A stretch of 64,000 nucleotides of DNA. Source: Bradyrhizobium sp. AUGA SZCCT0176 (GTDB taxonomy: Bacteria > Pseudomonadota > Alphaproteobacteria > Rhizobiales > Xanthobacteraceae). The position numbers and the translations under genes were made by a program. The first letter of the stretch is position 1. Each line of letters begins with the position of its first letter. This document shows, piece after piece, positions 14,806 through 23,179 of the stretch. The notes beneath the pieces were generated by a model. The model searched no databases, was not told the origin of the DNA, and worked only from the letters and a program-made list of their open reading frames with translations. The stretch is taken from positions 62,001-126,000 of the forward strand of contig NZ_JAFCMB010000004.1 of the NCBI RefSeq assembly GCF_018130145.1. Direction: 5' to 3'.

Positions 14806-15967
14806 TTAGAACACCTTGTCCACCGGCAGGCCGAGCGCCATCGAGCCGGCATATTGCGCCTGCGGGCCGGCCTGCAGCGGGTGGTAGCGGGCGGCCTGGA
14901 TGTCGCGGAAGCGGCGCTCCAGTCCGGTGGCACGGTAGAAGCCGGCGCCGCCGGCGAGCTCCATCGCAAGCTCCACGGTGGCAATGGCGTGGCGCGCGAC
15001 GAGCGTGCGGCCCGTCATCACCTGATTGATGGTCTCGGCCGAAGGCGCATCGAGCCGCACCGCCGCCAGCATGTGTTCGCGGGCAAGGCGCGCACCAGCC
15101 AGTTCGGTGTCCATGCGGCCGGCGAGCTGGATCATGTGGTTGTCGACCTTCTTCTTTTTCGCGACACCAACCGCGATGTCGCGGGCGCTCTCGGCGACGC
15201 CGAGATAGACCGAATAGATCAGCGGGAACGCGATGGTTGCGATGATCTGGAACAGCGGATGCCATTCGCCGGCCTTGCGCTTCACCGCGACGGCGGCCTC
15301 CGGCACCACATGGCCGTCGATCATGACGTCGTTGGAGCCGGTGCCGCGCATGCCGAGCGTGCGCCAGTTGTCCATCACCTTCACCTGCGGCGAGTTCATC
15401 GGCAGACCGAAGTGCAACACCTGCGCCGGTTCGCCTTCGCTCTCCAGCACGGCGGTGGTCATGAACAGGTTCGCGGCTGGTGAGCCGGAGGCAAACCTTG
15501 CGCGCGGTGATGCGATAGCCGCCGTCGACCTTCTCGGCCTTGCCGGAGCCGCCGATCCAGTCGCTGCCGCCGCTCGACAGCAAAAAGATGCGCTCGGCAG
15601 CGATGCGCTTGAGCAAGGGCTCGACGGGCGCCGCCTTCTGCACCTTCCAGCGCCAGGCGGGAATTGCGACCTGATGGGTGTGCATGGAAAACGCCAGCGC
15701 GGTAGAGCCGCAATGCTGGCCGAGGATGCGCAGCATTTCGGCGAGCTCATCGATACTGGCGCCGCCGCCGCCAAGCTCAGTGGGCACGCCGGCCTCGACC
15801 AGGCCCGCTTCCTTCAGCGCGGCAAAATTCTCGGCGACGAACTGGTCCTCGTCGGTGGCGGTGGCGGTGGCGGCGCGCTCGGCGAAGATGGGGCCGAGCT
15901 CGCGGGCGATCTCGACGGGGCTGCGGTGCGTTGTCGCATCGACGGCGCGTGCTGCGTTGCTGCTCAT
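14806..15967 (-). pseudogene. Frameshifted acyl-CoA-dehydrogenase-like flavoprotein
   Basis: The start at 15967 (MSSNAARAV) has a strong GGAGGG ribosome site. The first part reads as an acyl-CoA dehydrogenase/flavin-dependent monooxygenase N-domain (FAALKEAGLVEAGVPTELGG, GSTALAFSMHTHQ). Around 15490-15498 the frame shifts: GGYRITARK continues as FASGSPAANLFMT only in another frame, which runs to VDKVF and a stop at 14806. One extra base or two missing bases would explain it. The C-terminal part resembles the acyl-CoA DH type-2 C-domain. If intact it would be about 387 aa. A sequencing error cannot be excluded. It is divergent from the HxlR gene. Confidence 0.8.
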
Positions 15968-16201
15968 GGTGATCCCTCCATTCATTGGGACATTCGCCGG
16001 TAAGCGAGATGTCTAATGCCCCGGAAACTAGGCCCGGGCGCAAGATCCCTCCAGTTCAGGAAGTGTACTGCCGCGCCGGCGATGCCCCACAAGCAAAACA
16101 GCCCACTGTAAACACTGGATTATTCGCTTCCATGTGACAGCCGACAGGCTAGAGCGGTATAGTATCTGTACTGCCCCCGCGCGTGCATGAGGAGATTCCC
16201 G

Positions 16202-16906
16202 TTGCCCGACATAAGCGAACGCGGAAGCTACGGGCAGTTCTGCCCGGTGGCGATGGCGTCAGAGATCTTCTGCAACCGCTGGACCGCGCTGGTGCTGCGC
16301 GAATTGCTCTGCGGCACCACGCGCTTCAACGAACTGCGCCGCGGCGTGCCGCGGATGTCGCCGACACTGCTGTCGAAGCGGCTGAAGGAGCTGGAAGAGG
16401 CCGGCGTGATCGTCCCGGTGCCAACCGGTCAGCACGGCGTGGTGGACTACAAGCTGACCGAGGCGGGCGAAGATCTGCGCGGCATCGTCATGTCGCTCGG
16501 CTTCTGGGGGCAGCGCTGGGTCGAGTCGACGCTGTCGCTGAAGAATCTCGATCCCGGGCTGTTGATGTGGGACATGCGGCGCAACCTGCAGCCGACGCCG
16601 CTGCCGCCCCGCCGCACCACCATCAACTTCATCTATCCGGAGATGCGGCCCGACCGGAAATCATGGTGGCTGGTGGTCGATCGCGAGAAGGTCGACCTCT
16701 GCCTCACCGATCCCGGCTACGACGTCGACCTCTATGTCAGCTGCCCCCTGCGCTCCATGACCGCGGTGTGGATGGGCGTCGCCAAGCTCAACAGCGAAGT
16801 CGAGGCCGGCCGCATCAAGGTCACCGGCGATAGCTCGATCGCCAAATCGATGCAGCAATGGCTGGGACTCAGCCCCTTCGCGCAGGGGCAAAGGGCTGTG
16901 GTGTAG
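16202..16906 (+). CDS. HxlR-family transcriptional regulator with C-terminal extension
   Basis: 234-aa regulator. The N-terminal winged helix has the HxlR pattern CPVAMASEIFCNRWTALVLR, then GTTRFNELRRGVPRMSPTLL and LKELEEAGVI. About 110 extra C-terminal residues of unknown fold follow (SWWLVVDREKVDLCLTDPG). I prefer the TTG at 16202 because GAGGAG (16189-16194) lies correctly before it; the ATG at 16187 overlaps that ribosome site and has none of its own. It is divergent from the flavoprotein pseudogene and probably controlled it. Confidence 0.8.
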   Translation: MPDISERGSYGQFCPVAMASEIFCNRWTALVLRELLCGTTRFNELRRGVPRMSPTLLSKRLKELEEAGVIVPVPTGQHGVVDYKLTEAGEDLRGIVMSLGFWGQRWVESTLSLKNLDPGLLMWDMRRNLQPTPLPPRRTTINFIYPEMRPDRKSWWLVVDREKVDLCLTDPGYDVDLYVSCPLRSMTAVWMGVAKLNSEVEAGRIKVTGDSSIAKSMQQWLGLSPFAQGQRAVV

Positions 16907-16963
16907 CTGGAAGCGGGCCGTTACGGTTAGAACCGGAGGGTCCTTCTTGTTCGGCTTATCCTG

Positions 16964-17155
16964 AGCCTGTTCGGCGGCCGCGGCGGCATCGGCAACACCA
17001 TTGTCGGCCTGTTCGTGCTCGGCGTCCTCAACAACGGCCTCGACCACGTCAACATCGACAGCTTCCTGAAGATCCTGATCCGGGGCCTGATCCTGCTCGC
17101 GGCGCTGGTGATCAACGTCTATGCGCAGAAGCTGCGGGAGCGGACGGTGGAATGA
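16964..17155 (+). pseudogene. Truncated ABC permease remnant (C-terminal 63 residues)
   Basis: Encodes only LFGGRGGIGNTIVGLF through the C-terminus of an RbsC-type permease. The 5' part is absent and replaced by unrelated sequence (CCTTCTTGTTCGGCTTATCC). No ribosome site precedes it. Listed to mark the coding part of repeat copy B. The stretch 17156-17341 after it has no gene. Confidence 0.85.
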
Positions 17156-17226
17156 CGGCGGCATTCCAGGCCGTGAACTCATAGATCTGCCGAGGGCGGA
17201 CTTTTTGCCAGAGTCCGCATTGCGTC
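16964..17226. repeat. Direct repeat copy B: permease 3' end plus flank
   Basis: Counterpart of 10314-10576, offset 6650 bp. Within it 16964-17155 is a headless permease remnant whose frame and stop are preserved (ends YAQKLRERTVE). Most coding differences from copy A are synonymous, implying it came from a paralogous permease that was functional when it diverged. Upstream of 16964 there is no homology to the rest of the gene. Confidence 0.88.
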
Positions 17227-17341
17227 GATGGCTCGACGTCGTCGGCACGGACTGACATGTCCGCAAAGTGAAGTGACGCCTACCTTACGTTGTCGTAAAG
17301 TGTAGATTGCTCTGCGTTTGGTGCTGGGCACTGGACGGAAC

Positions 17342-18601
17342 ATGCGCAACTTGCTGATGATACTTGTGGCGGTATTGATGAACGGGATGCACGGCGCTCA
17401 GGCCCAGTCACTCACCGTCGATCCCGAGTCGATCGTCCCGCTGCCAGACAAGTTCGACATGGAGACACCGGCACCCGACGTGCCGCCTGAGATTGCCCGC
17501 TTTCAGGGCGCATGGATTGGCACTTGGCACGACGACAGGCATATCCTCGTAGTCGAGCGCGTCAAACCTGACGGACATGCGAAAGTCGTTTTCGCGCAGT
17601 CGGACTCCGCCTTTTACGGCATGAATCGAGAATGGTGGCGCGACGAGGCGACGATCGTCGACGGCGTGCTGACGATGACAGGATTTCGTACCTTCCGTTA
17701 CGCCTTCGACGGTTCGGACCGGCTGTACATGACTGCAACGCTGAAGTCGGGCGGCGTTACCTCTGGAGCAATGGTCCGTACCGACGCGGCTCGCTTGGCC
17801 GCGGGGCAACGGCCCGTCGATTGGCCATGGCCCGGCGAGCGGGTGCGGAGTCCGCACCTCATCGTTCGGACGCCCGATGGCGCACGGCCGATCATGTTGG
17901 AGGCGACGTTCTACCCGCCGACCGGCCCTGGCCCGGCGCCGCTTGCGATCTTCACCCACGGGTCCGATGTAGGCCGGAATCAGCTAAGGACCTGGTCGTT
18001 CTCGACCGAGGCGCATTGGCTTCGCGACAATGGTTTTGCCGTGCTGGCGCTGATGCGCCGAGGACGTGGCAGATCCGAAGGGATCAACGGCGAGGAAGAC
18101 TTCGGACGTGCTAACGACGGTAGCCTCGTCGATGTCTCGGCGGGCGTCGCACAAGCCGTTGAGGACCTCGAGTCGGCGATTGCCTACGGCCGCACGTTGC
18201 CCGGCGTTCGGCCAGGACCGGTGCTGGTCGCTGGCCAATCACGCGGCGGCTTTCTTGCCATGCACTATGCCGGCCTCAAGCCCGGAGAGGTGATGGCCGT
18301 CGTGAATTTCACTGGTGGCTGGTACCCCTACGGGCCGGTGACCACACCGTATTATGCGAAGGCAGGCCGCGGCGCTGCGGAGAAGGTTCCGCAGCTCTGG
18401 CTTTATGCCGACAGCGACAAACTCTACCCCGAAGCCCTGATCCGCGAATACTACCAAGCGTTCACCGCAGCTGGGGGCCGTGCGCGCTTTGAACTTCTCC
18501 ACGACGTTCCTGGTGACGGCCATCTGCTGCGACTTTATCCCAGCCGATGGCGACCGATCGCGGACGAATTCTTGGCTTCCCTCAGTCGCCAGCGCCCCTG
18601 A
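17342..18601 (+). CDS. Secreted alpha/beta hydrolase with N-terminal beta domain
   Basis: 419-aa exported hydrolase. The start at 17342 (MRNLLMILVAVLMNGMHGAQA) gives a normal signal peptide. Residues about 45-150 form a predicted beta-rich domain (ARFQGAWIGTWHDDRHILVV). A dienelactone-hydrolase/S9-like alpha/beta-hydrolase domain follows (LAIFTHGSDVGRN, GFAVLALMRRGRGRSEG). The nucleophile elbow is GQSRGG; a candidate acid Asp lies in LWLYADSDKLY and a candidate His in VPGDGHLL. The substrate is unknown. The N-terminal domain resembles one near the C-terminus of the caspase-like protein at 60647-62410. Confidence 0.75.
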   Translation: MRNLLMILVAVLMNGMHGAQAQSLTVDPESIVPLPDKFDMETPAPDVPPEIARFQGAWIGTWHDDRHILVVERVKPDGHAKVVFAQSDSAFYGMNREWWRDEATIVDGVLTMTGFRTFRYAFDGSDRLYMTATLKSGGVTSGAMVRTDAARLAAGQRPVDWPWPGERVRSPHLIVRTPDGARPIMLEATFYPPTGPGPAPLAIFTHGSDVGRNQLRTWSFSTEAHWLRDNGFAVLALMRRGRGRSEGINGEEDFGRANDGSLVDVSAGVAQAVEDLESAIAYGRTLPGVRPGPVLVAGQSRGGFLAMHYAGLKPGEVMAVVNFTGGWYPYGPVTTPYYAKAGRGAAEKVPQLWLYADSDKLYPEALIREYYQAFTAAGGRARFELLHDVPGDGHLLRLYPSRWRPIADEFLASLSRQRP

Positions 18602-18740
18602 CCGGCTCAATCCAGAGTTCGGTCGATGTCTGAAACGGGTCAATTGCGCCACTCTTACGGCTGTCTGATGACGGTGCGAACCTGGTCGAGGGCTTTCGCC
18701 GAGCTGATATCTTTGTCGATCATATCTTGAAGGACGCCCC

Positions 18741-20492
18741 CTATTCGGGAATACCGGCCTTGATCAAGCCCTCCGCGAACACCTCGCAATGGGCGAAGCC
18801 GCGCAGATTGTTGCGCAGCACGCCCACCCTCAGCGGTGGCCCGACCTTGTTGCGGCGGGCGGTGAATTCCTCCGCCTCTTCGATCAGGCCGAGATGCCCG
18901 CAGCAGCTGATGAGCGCATTGTAGTGCCCGGCGAATTCGGCATCGGCGGCGACCGATGCCCGGACATATGGCAGCGCCTCCGCAAAGCGCCGCGCCGCGA
19001 GCAACGCCAAACCGTGGATCGTGGTGTAAAGGCCGGCAAAGGAATCCAATGGGCTCATGCGAAGCGCTTTTGCAGTTTCGGCGATCGCATCATCGAAGCG
19101 ACCCGCCCGCAACAACGCCCAGCCATAAGCCGTGCGCGCGAGCGCGAAGCTGGGATTGAGGTTGAGGGCGGCCTGGTGTTCGGCCAGCGCGCGCTGGTGT
19201 TGGCAGGAGGTGCTCAAGTTGAGGCCGACGGTCATGTGGGCCCACGGCTCGCCCTGGTCGAGGCGTAGCGCCTCCTGGGCGTGCAAGGCGCTCTGCCTGT
19301 AGCCCTCGGAGCGGTCTTCAACGTAATAGTAGAGCGTGGCCCACCAGATCGCCCAGCTGAGCGTGGCGTGCGCTCGCGCATAGTTCGGGTCGATCTCTAT
19401 GGCGCGGCGCAGCAAGCGTTGCGCCTCTTCATTGTGCTTGCGGCCAAACTTGTTAATGAGGTCGATGGCGCGGACCACGAGTCCCCAGACATCGACGCTT
19501 TCAGGCGGCTGTCGGGTGGCACGATAGCCCTCCTGGGCGTAGAGGTGCGGCTCGATCGCGGCAACGATGTTTTCCGTAATCTCGTCCTGGACCGTGAAGA
19601 TGTCGTGCAGTTCACGATCGTATTTCTCCGCCCAGATGTGCTTGGCCGTCTCCCCATCGATGAGCTGGCCCGTGATGCGGATGCGCTGGCCAGCCGTGCG
19701 TACGCTGCCCTCCAGGACGTAGCGCACGCCCAGATCGCGGGCGATTGTCCTCACATCGACGGCTTTGTCTTTGTAGACAAAGGCCGAATTGCGGGCGATG
19801 ACGAAGAGCCAGCGAAGCCGGGACAGCGCCGTGGTGAGATCCTCGGTGACGCCGTCCGCGAAGTACGCGCGCTCCGGATCGTCACTGAGGTTCGTGAACG
19901 GCAGGACCACGATGGACGGCCTGTCCGGCAATGGCAGAGCTGGCGGAGCCGACGCGGCAGCGGCCAGGCCGACGTTGACCCGAAATACCTGCAACGGATC
20001 AGCGATGTTTTTCAAACGCTGCTCACCCATATCAGCGTACTGGGCGGCGATCTTACCCTTGACCTGTTCGTATGCGGAACGCGACAAGCAGATTCCGCCG
20101 GGTTCAGCAATTCCTTCGAGTCGCGCTGCGATATTGACACCATCGCCCAGAATGTCATCGCCCTCGACCAGCACCTCGCCGAGATTGATGCCGATGCGGT
20201 ATAGCACGCGCTGTTCCGCGATCAGCTTGGCGTTGCGTCGGGCCATTAGCTTCTGCACTTTGATCGCGCATTCGACCGCTGCCACCACCGATGGGAACTC
20301 AATGAGCACGCCGTCGCCCATGGTCTTGAAAATCCGTCCGTCGTGCTTTCCGACGATCGGCCGCATTGCCGCTAGATGGTCACGCAAGCGGCGCGCTGTC
20401 CCTGCCTCGTCCAAGCCCATGAGTCGGCTGTAACCAGCCACATCGGCGGCAAGGATCGCTGCAAGCCTGCGTTCGACCCGCTGCTGTGCCAT
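18741..20492 (-). CDS. Class III adenylate/guanylate cyclase with TPR repeats
   Basis: 583-aa soluble protein. The N-terminal cyclase homology domain (about 8-170) keeps both metal Asp (LAADVAGYSRLM, KTMGDGVLIEF) and the transition-state Asn/Arg (GDGVNIAARLEG), with Lys before TMGD suggesting ATP as substrate. After a linker comes the TolB-like segment common in this family (PSIVVLPFTNLSDDPERAYF, RDLGVRYVLEGSVRTAG), then TPR-like repeats (AIEIDPNYARAHATLSWAIW, LNLNPSFALARTAYGWALLR). Such proteins are numerous in Bradyrhizobium. Catalytic residues look intact; the signal is unknown. Confidence 0.88.
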   Translation of the reverse strand: MAQQRVERRLAAILAADVAGYSRLMGLDEAGTARRLRDHLAAMRPIVGKHDGRIFKTMGDGVLIEFPSVVAAVECAIKVQKLMARRNAKLIAEQRVLYRIGINLGEVLVEGDDILGDGVNIAARLEGIAEPGGICLSRSAYEQVKGKIAAQYADMGEQRLKNIADPLQVFRVNVGLAAAASAPPALPLPDRPSIVVLPFTNLSDDPERAYFADGVTEDLTTALSRLRWLFVIARNSAFVYKDKAVDVRTIARDLGVRYVLEGSVRTAGQRIRITGQLIDGETAKHIWAEKYDRELHDIFTVQDEITENIVAAIEPHLYAQEGYRATRQPPESVDVWGLVVRAIDLINKFGRKHNEEAQRLLRRAIEIDPNYARAHATLSWAIWWATLYYYVEDRSEGYRQSALHAQEALRLDQGEPWAHMTVGLNLSTSCQHQRALAEHQAALNLNPSFALARTAYGWALLRAGRFDDAIAETAKALRMSPLDSFAGLYTTIHGLALLAARRFAEALPYVRASVAADAEFAGHYNALISCCGHLGLIEEAEEFTARRNKVGPPLRVGVLRNNLRGFAHCEVFAEGLIKAGIPE

Positions 20493-20635
20493 GGACTGCT
20501 CTCCAGGCTACGGCTTGCGGCACTGTACCACAATGAGCGCACGGCTATCACCACGGGGGCGATATCTGGTTCTGCCGCCGCGATTATGGAGGTATGTCTG
20601 TTATGGGTCATTCGCAACCGGGTCGAACCAGCAGC

Positions 20636-20701
20636 AAGTCCGCAATCCGCCGAAAGCGGAAGTGGACCACGCCCTAGCCAGCCGCTCGTCCTTACCCACC
20701 G
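20636..20701. repeat. Dispersed intergenic repeat, copy 2
   Basis: Counterpart of 14540-14604: AAGTCCGCAATCCGCCGAAA through CTTACCCACCGAG. Its right end overlaps the 3' end of mtnK; on the minus strand the repeat supplies the last codons (Leu-Gly-Gly) and the TAA stop. The 143 nt to its left, up to the cyclase start, contain no gene. Confidence 0.7.
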
Positions 20702-22002
20702 AGATCCGGCCGCCAGTCGCGCATTTCTCGTGCCGCTTTCGTCACATCGCCGATCGTGGGGAATGAGGACGATTCCACCATCATGGCACGCGCCAGCCGC
20801 AGGCTTCGCGCCTCGCAGACGGCGCGAAGCTTCGGATCCTCGATCAGTTCGAAGTCGATATTGTGTGCGAGACCGAGTATCCGGCGGATGATCTTGGCCG
20901 CAGCAAACCCGACGGTGTCGCCAAACAGCTGCGCCATATAGGCCTGCCGCTCGGCCTCGAGCCGCGCCGCACCATCAGTGCCGGCAAACAGCGATGCCGG
21001 ATAGGCATCGCCCTTCGCTTCGGTGCGCCACAATTCGACGAATTTTCGCGCGAATTCCGTCCATACGCCCTCGACCGTCTGCAGCAGCCACGCTTCGAAG
21101 GCGCGCCGGTCGCCGGGCGAGGTTTCGTGACCGCTGGAGGCGAGATAGGCCATGAGGAGATTGCCGATCACGGCGCCGATATCGAACCCCATCGGCCCAT
21201 AGAACGCGAATTCGGGATCGATCACCTGCGTCTCGCGCTCGGTCACCATGATCGAGCCGGTATGAAGGTCGCCGTGGATCAGCGCTTCCGGCGAGGCCAT
21301 GAACTTCAGCTTGAGCCGGGAGATCGCGACGTGCAGGTCGAGATCCCCGCGAAAGCGCGCCGCGGTCGCATCCAGCCAGGGCTGTGTCCAGCGGTTCTGT
21401 TCGGCGACGCGGTATGGATCGGTGAAGATCAGGTCCTCGGTAATCTTGCACAGCGCATGATTGCCGGCAAAGGCGGCAACGCCCTCCTTCTTTTCCGCGG
21501 CGGGGACCGCGAGATCGGAGCTGAAGAACAGCGTTCGCGCCAGAAAGGTCGTGATGTCGTCGACGAAGCGCGGATAAGTGGTTCCGGCCACCAATCCCTT
21601 GCGCATGATGATATGCGGCTCAAGAAACTCCATCGCGATCAGCGCAAGCGCTTCATCGTGGTGGAGGACCGCCGGCACCAGGGCGGGCGCCAGCCGGGCC
21701 TGATGGGTGAGCGCGAGATGTTCGTAGTGCGAGCGCGACAGCGGCAGCGGCCAGCTCTCGCCGACCAGGCGCACATAGGGCAGCGCCTGCTTGACGGCGA
21801 TGCTGCCAGCCCCGTCGCGCACGATGAAGACGAGGTTGAGATTGCCGTCGCCGACCTCGCTGATCGACCAGGTGGCCGGCGCACCGCCAAGCTGGCTTGC
21901 GATCGAGGGAAGCTGCGCGAGATAGTCGCGCAGATCGGCTTCGCGCAGAATTCGGTATTGGTCCGGTCGGGAGGTGTTTTTGGATCGCTCGTCCGAGATC
22001 AT
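20692..22002 (-). CDS. mtnK: S-methyl-5-thioribose kinase
   Basis: 436-aa cytoplasmic kinase that phosphorylates 5-methylthioribose at O1 in methionine salvage. It belongs to the APH/choline-kinase fold: nucleotide loop (ISEVGDGNLNLVFIV), catalytic loop with ALIHGDLHTGSIMV and metal Asp in TQVIDPEFAFYGPMGFDIGA, all matching MtnK. The start at 22002 has GGAGG upstream. No mtnA is seen in the window. Its last three codons lie in a dispersed repeat, so the C-terminus may be altered relative to orthologues. Confidence 0.9.
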   Translation of the reverse strand: MISDERSKNTSRPDQYRILREADLRDYLAQLPSIASQLGGAPATWSISEVGDGNLNLVFIVRDGAGSIAVKQALPYVRLVGESWPLPLSRSHYEHLALTHQARLAPALVPAVLHHDEALALIAMEFLEPHIIMRKGLVAGTTYPRFVDDITTFLARTLFFSSDLAVPAAEKKEGVAAFAGNHALCKITEDLIFTDPYRVAEQNRWTQPWLDATAARFRGDLDLHVAISRLKLKFMASPEALIHGDLHTGSIMVTERETQVIDPEFAFYGPMGFDIGAVIGNLLMAYLASSGHETSPGDRRAFEAWLLQTVEGVWTEFARKFVELWRTEAKGDAYPASLFAGTDGAARLEAERQAYMAQLFGDTVGFAAAKIIRRILGLAHNIDFELIEDPKLRAVCEARSLRLARAMMVESSSFPTIGDVTKAAREMRDWRPDLGG

Positions 22003-22040
22003 CCGCAGTTGCCTCCAGTGCCGAAAACCGAGTTTGGGTC

Positions 22041-22388
22041 CTAGTCCCGCTCAAGGAAGTTGGAACCGATATCGGCCTTTTTCTTGATCGGATCGTAGTC
22101 GCAATAGACGCTGTCGGCGACCAGTGTGTAGCTCGCGATGATCGTATCCTTGTTGAGCTTGACCGAATTCAGGCCGATCGCCGCGGTCTGTTTGCCGCCA
22201 TTCCATTTGAACGGCGTCGAGCTCTGCGCTTTCTCGCAGGCTACGACCGCGTCGGGAAAGACCGCCTGCTCGACGAAGGCTTTCACCGTTCGAAGCTGCG
22301 TCTGCGTCTTCCAATTCATGTAGAACGACCCGCCAAGGCCGGCGGCGAGCAGGATCACCAGAGCAATCATGATGCGTTGAAAAGTCAT
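22041..22388 (-). CDS. Small hypothetical membrane-anchored protein
   Basis: 115 aa with one N-terminal hydrophobic helix (IMIALVILLAAGLGGSFYM) and a periplasmic domain of about 90 residues with two Cys (VVACEKAQSS, VYCDYDPIKK). No family recognised. It sits between the nuo-linked block and mtnK on the same strand. Confidence 0.6.
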   Translation of the reverse strand: MTFQRIMIALVILLAAGLGGSFYMNWKTQTQLRTVKAFVEQAVFPDAVVACEKAQSSTPFKWNGGKQTAAIGLNSVKLNKDTIIASYTLVADSVYCDYDPIKKKADIGSNFLERD

Positions 22389-22452
22389 TTCTGTTCTCCC
22401 GCCAAGCTAGTGCCTGGCCTCGCCGCGCCGCAAAATTTGCATTGACGCGCCC

Positions 22453-22728
22453 CTAGAACGGCGTCCCCATCAGCTTGGCCAGCCGCTCGATATTAAAGAA
22501 TCCCTGATAATAGGCCCACATCGCGATGGCGAAAATGACCGCCGATATGATCGTGGTCCAGATCAGCTTGCGGCCCATCCGCGCCAGGACCGGCGCGCCG
22601 GGATCGGTGCCGGGGGGGCCCTCGCCGTCCTCGTGCTGGCTGCGCACGCCGAACGGCAGCGTCACGAACAGCACGACCCACCACAACACGAAGTAGATCG
22701 CGAACATCGTCGAGATGTTGTAGGCCAT
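22453..22728 (-). CDS. DUF1467 family inner-membrane protein
   Basis: 91 aa with two transmembrane helices (FAIYFVLWWVVLFVTLPFGV and TTIISAVIFAIAMWAYYQGF) separated by a hydrophilic loop (RSQHEDGEGPPGTDPGAP). This is the DUF1467 pattern. In alphaproteobacteria it commonly follows mce in the nuo-birA-rnj-mce block, and here it begins 6 nt after mce. Function unknown. Confidence 0.85.
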   Translation of the reverse strand: MAYNISTMFAIYFVLWWVVLFVTLPFGVRSQHEDGEGPPGTDPGAPVLARMGRKLIWTTIISAVIFAIAMWAYYQGFFNIERLAKLMGTPF

Positions 22729-22734
22729 AAGGGT

Positions 22735-23139
22735 TCAGGCCTGTTCTATTTCGACGAGCGCGCCGGAAAAATCCTTCGGATGGAAAAACAGCACCGGCTT
22801 GCCGTGGGCGCCGATCTTGGGCACGCCGTCGCCGAGCACGCGCGCGCCCTCGCTGATCAGCTTGTCGCGCGCCACGATGATGTCGGGCACGTCGTAGCAG
22901 ATGTGATGGATGCCGCCGTCGGCGTTGCGCTCGACGAATTTGGCGATCGGCGAGGCGTCGCCGAGCGGCTGGATGAACTCGATCTTGGTATTGGGCAGCG
23001 TCACGAACACAGTGATGACGCCGTGCTCCGGCAACGGCACCGCGCCGGAGATTTCAGCGCCGAACGCGCCGCCATAAATCCTGGCCGCCTTCTCGGCGTC
23101 CTTGACCGCAATCGCGACATGATTGAGCCGGCCCAGCAT
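22735..23139 (-). CDS. mce: Methylmalonyl-CoA epimerase
   Basis: 134-aa glyoxalase/VOC-fold enzyme interconverting (R)- and (S)-methylmalonyl-CoA in propionate metabolism. The start at 23139 (MLGRLNHVAIAV) follows GGGGAGGAGC. Metal ligands are visible: His in LNHVAIAV, Glu/Gln in IEFIQPLG, His in GGIHHICYDV and Glu in ALVEIEQA. It is part of the operon tail downstream of rnj. Confidence 0.9.
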   Translation of the reverse strand: MLGRLNHVAIAVKDAEKAARIYGGAFGAEISGAVPLPEHGVITVFVTLPNTKIEFIQPLGDASPIAKFVERNADGGIHHICYDVPDIIVARDKLISEGARVLGDGVPKIGAHGKPVLFFHPKDFSGALVEIEQA

Positions 23140-23179
23140 CGTTGCTCCTCCCCTAGTACCCAATTCCGCGGAACACGCG

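Noticed and set aside
10314..17226. Reading the 263-bp direct repeats as att sites of an integrative element
   Set aside because: The repeats are coding 3' ends of paralogous permease genes with synonymous divergence, and no integrase, transposase or tRNA target lies at either end.
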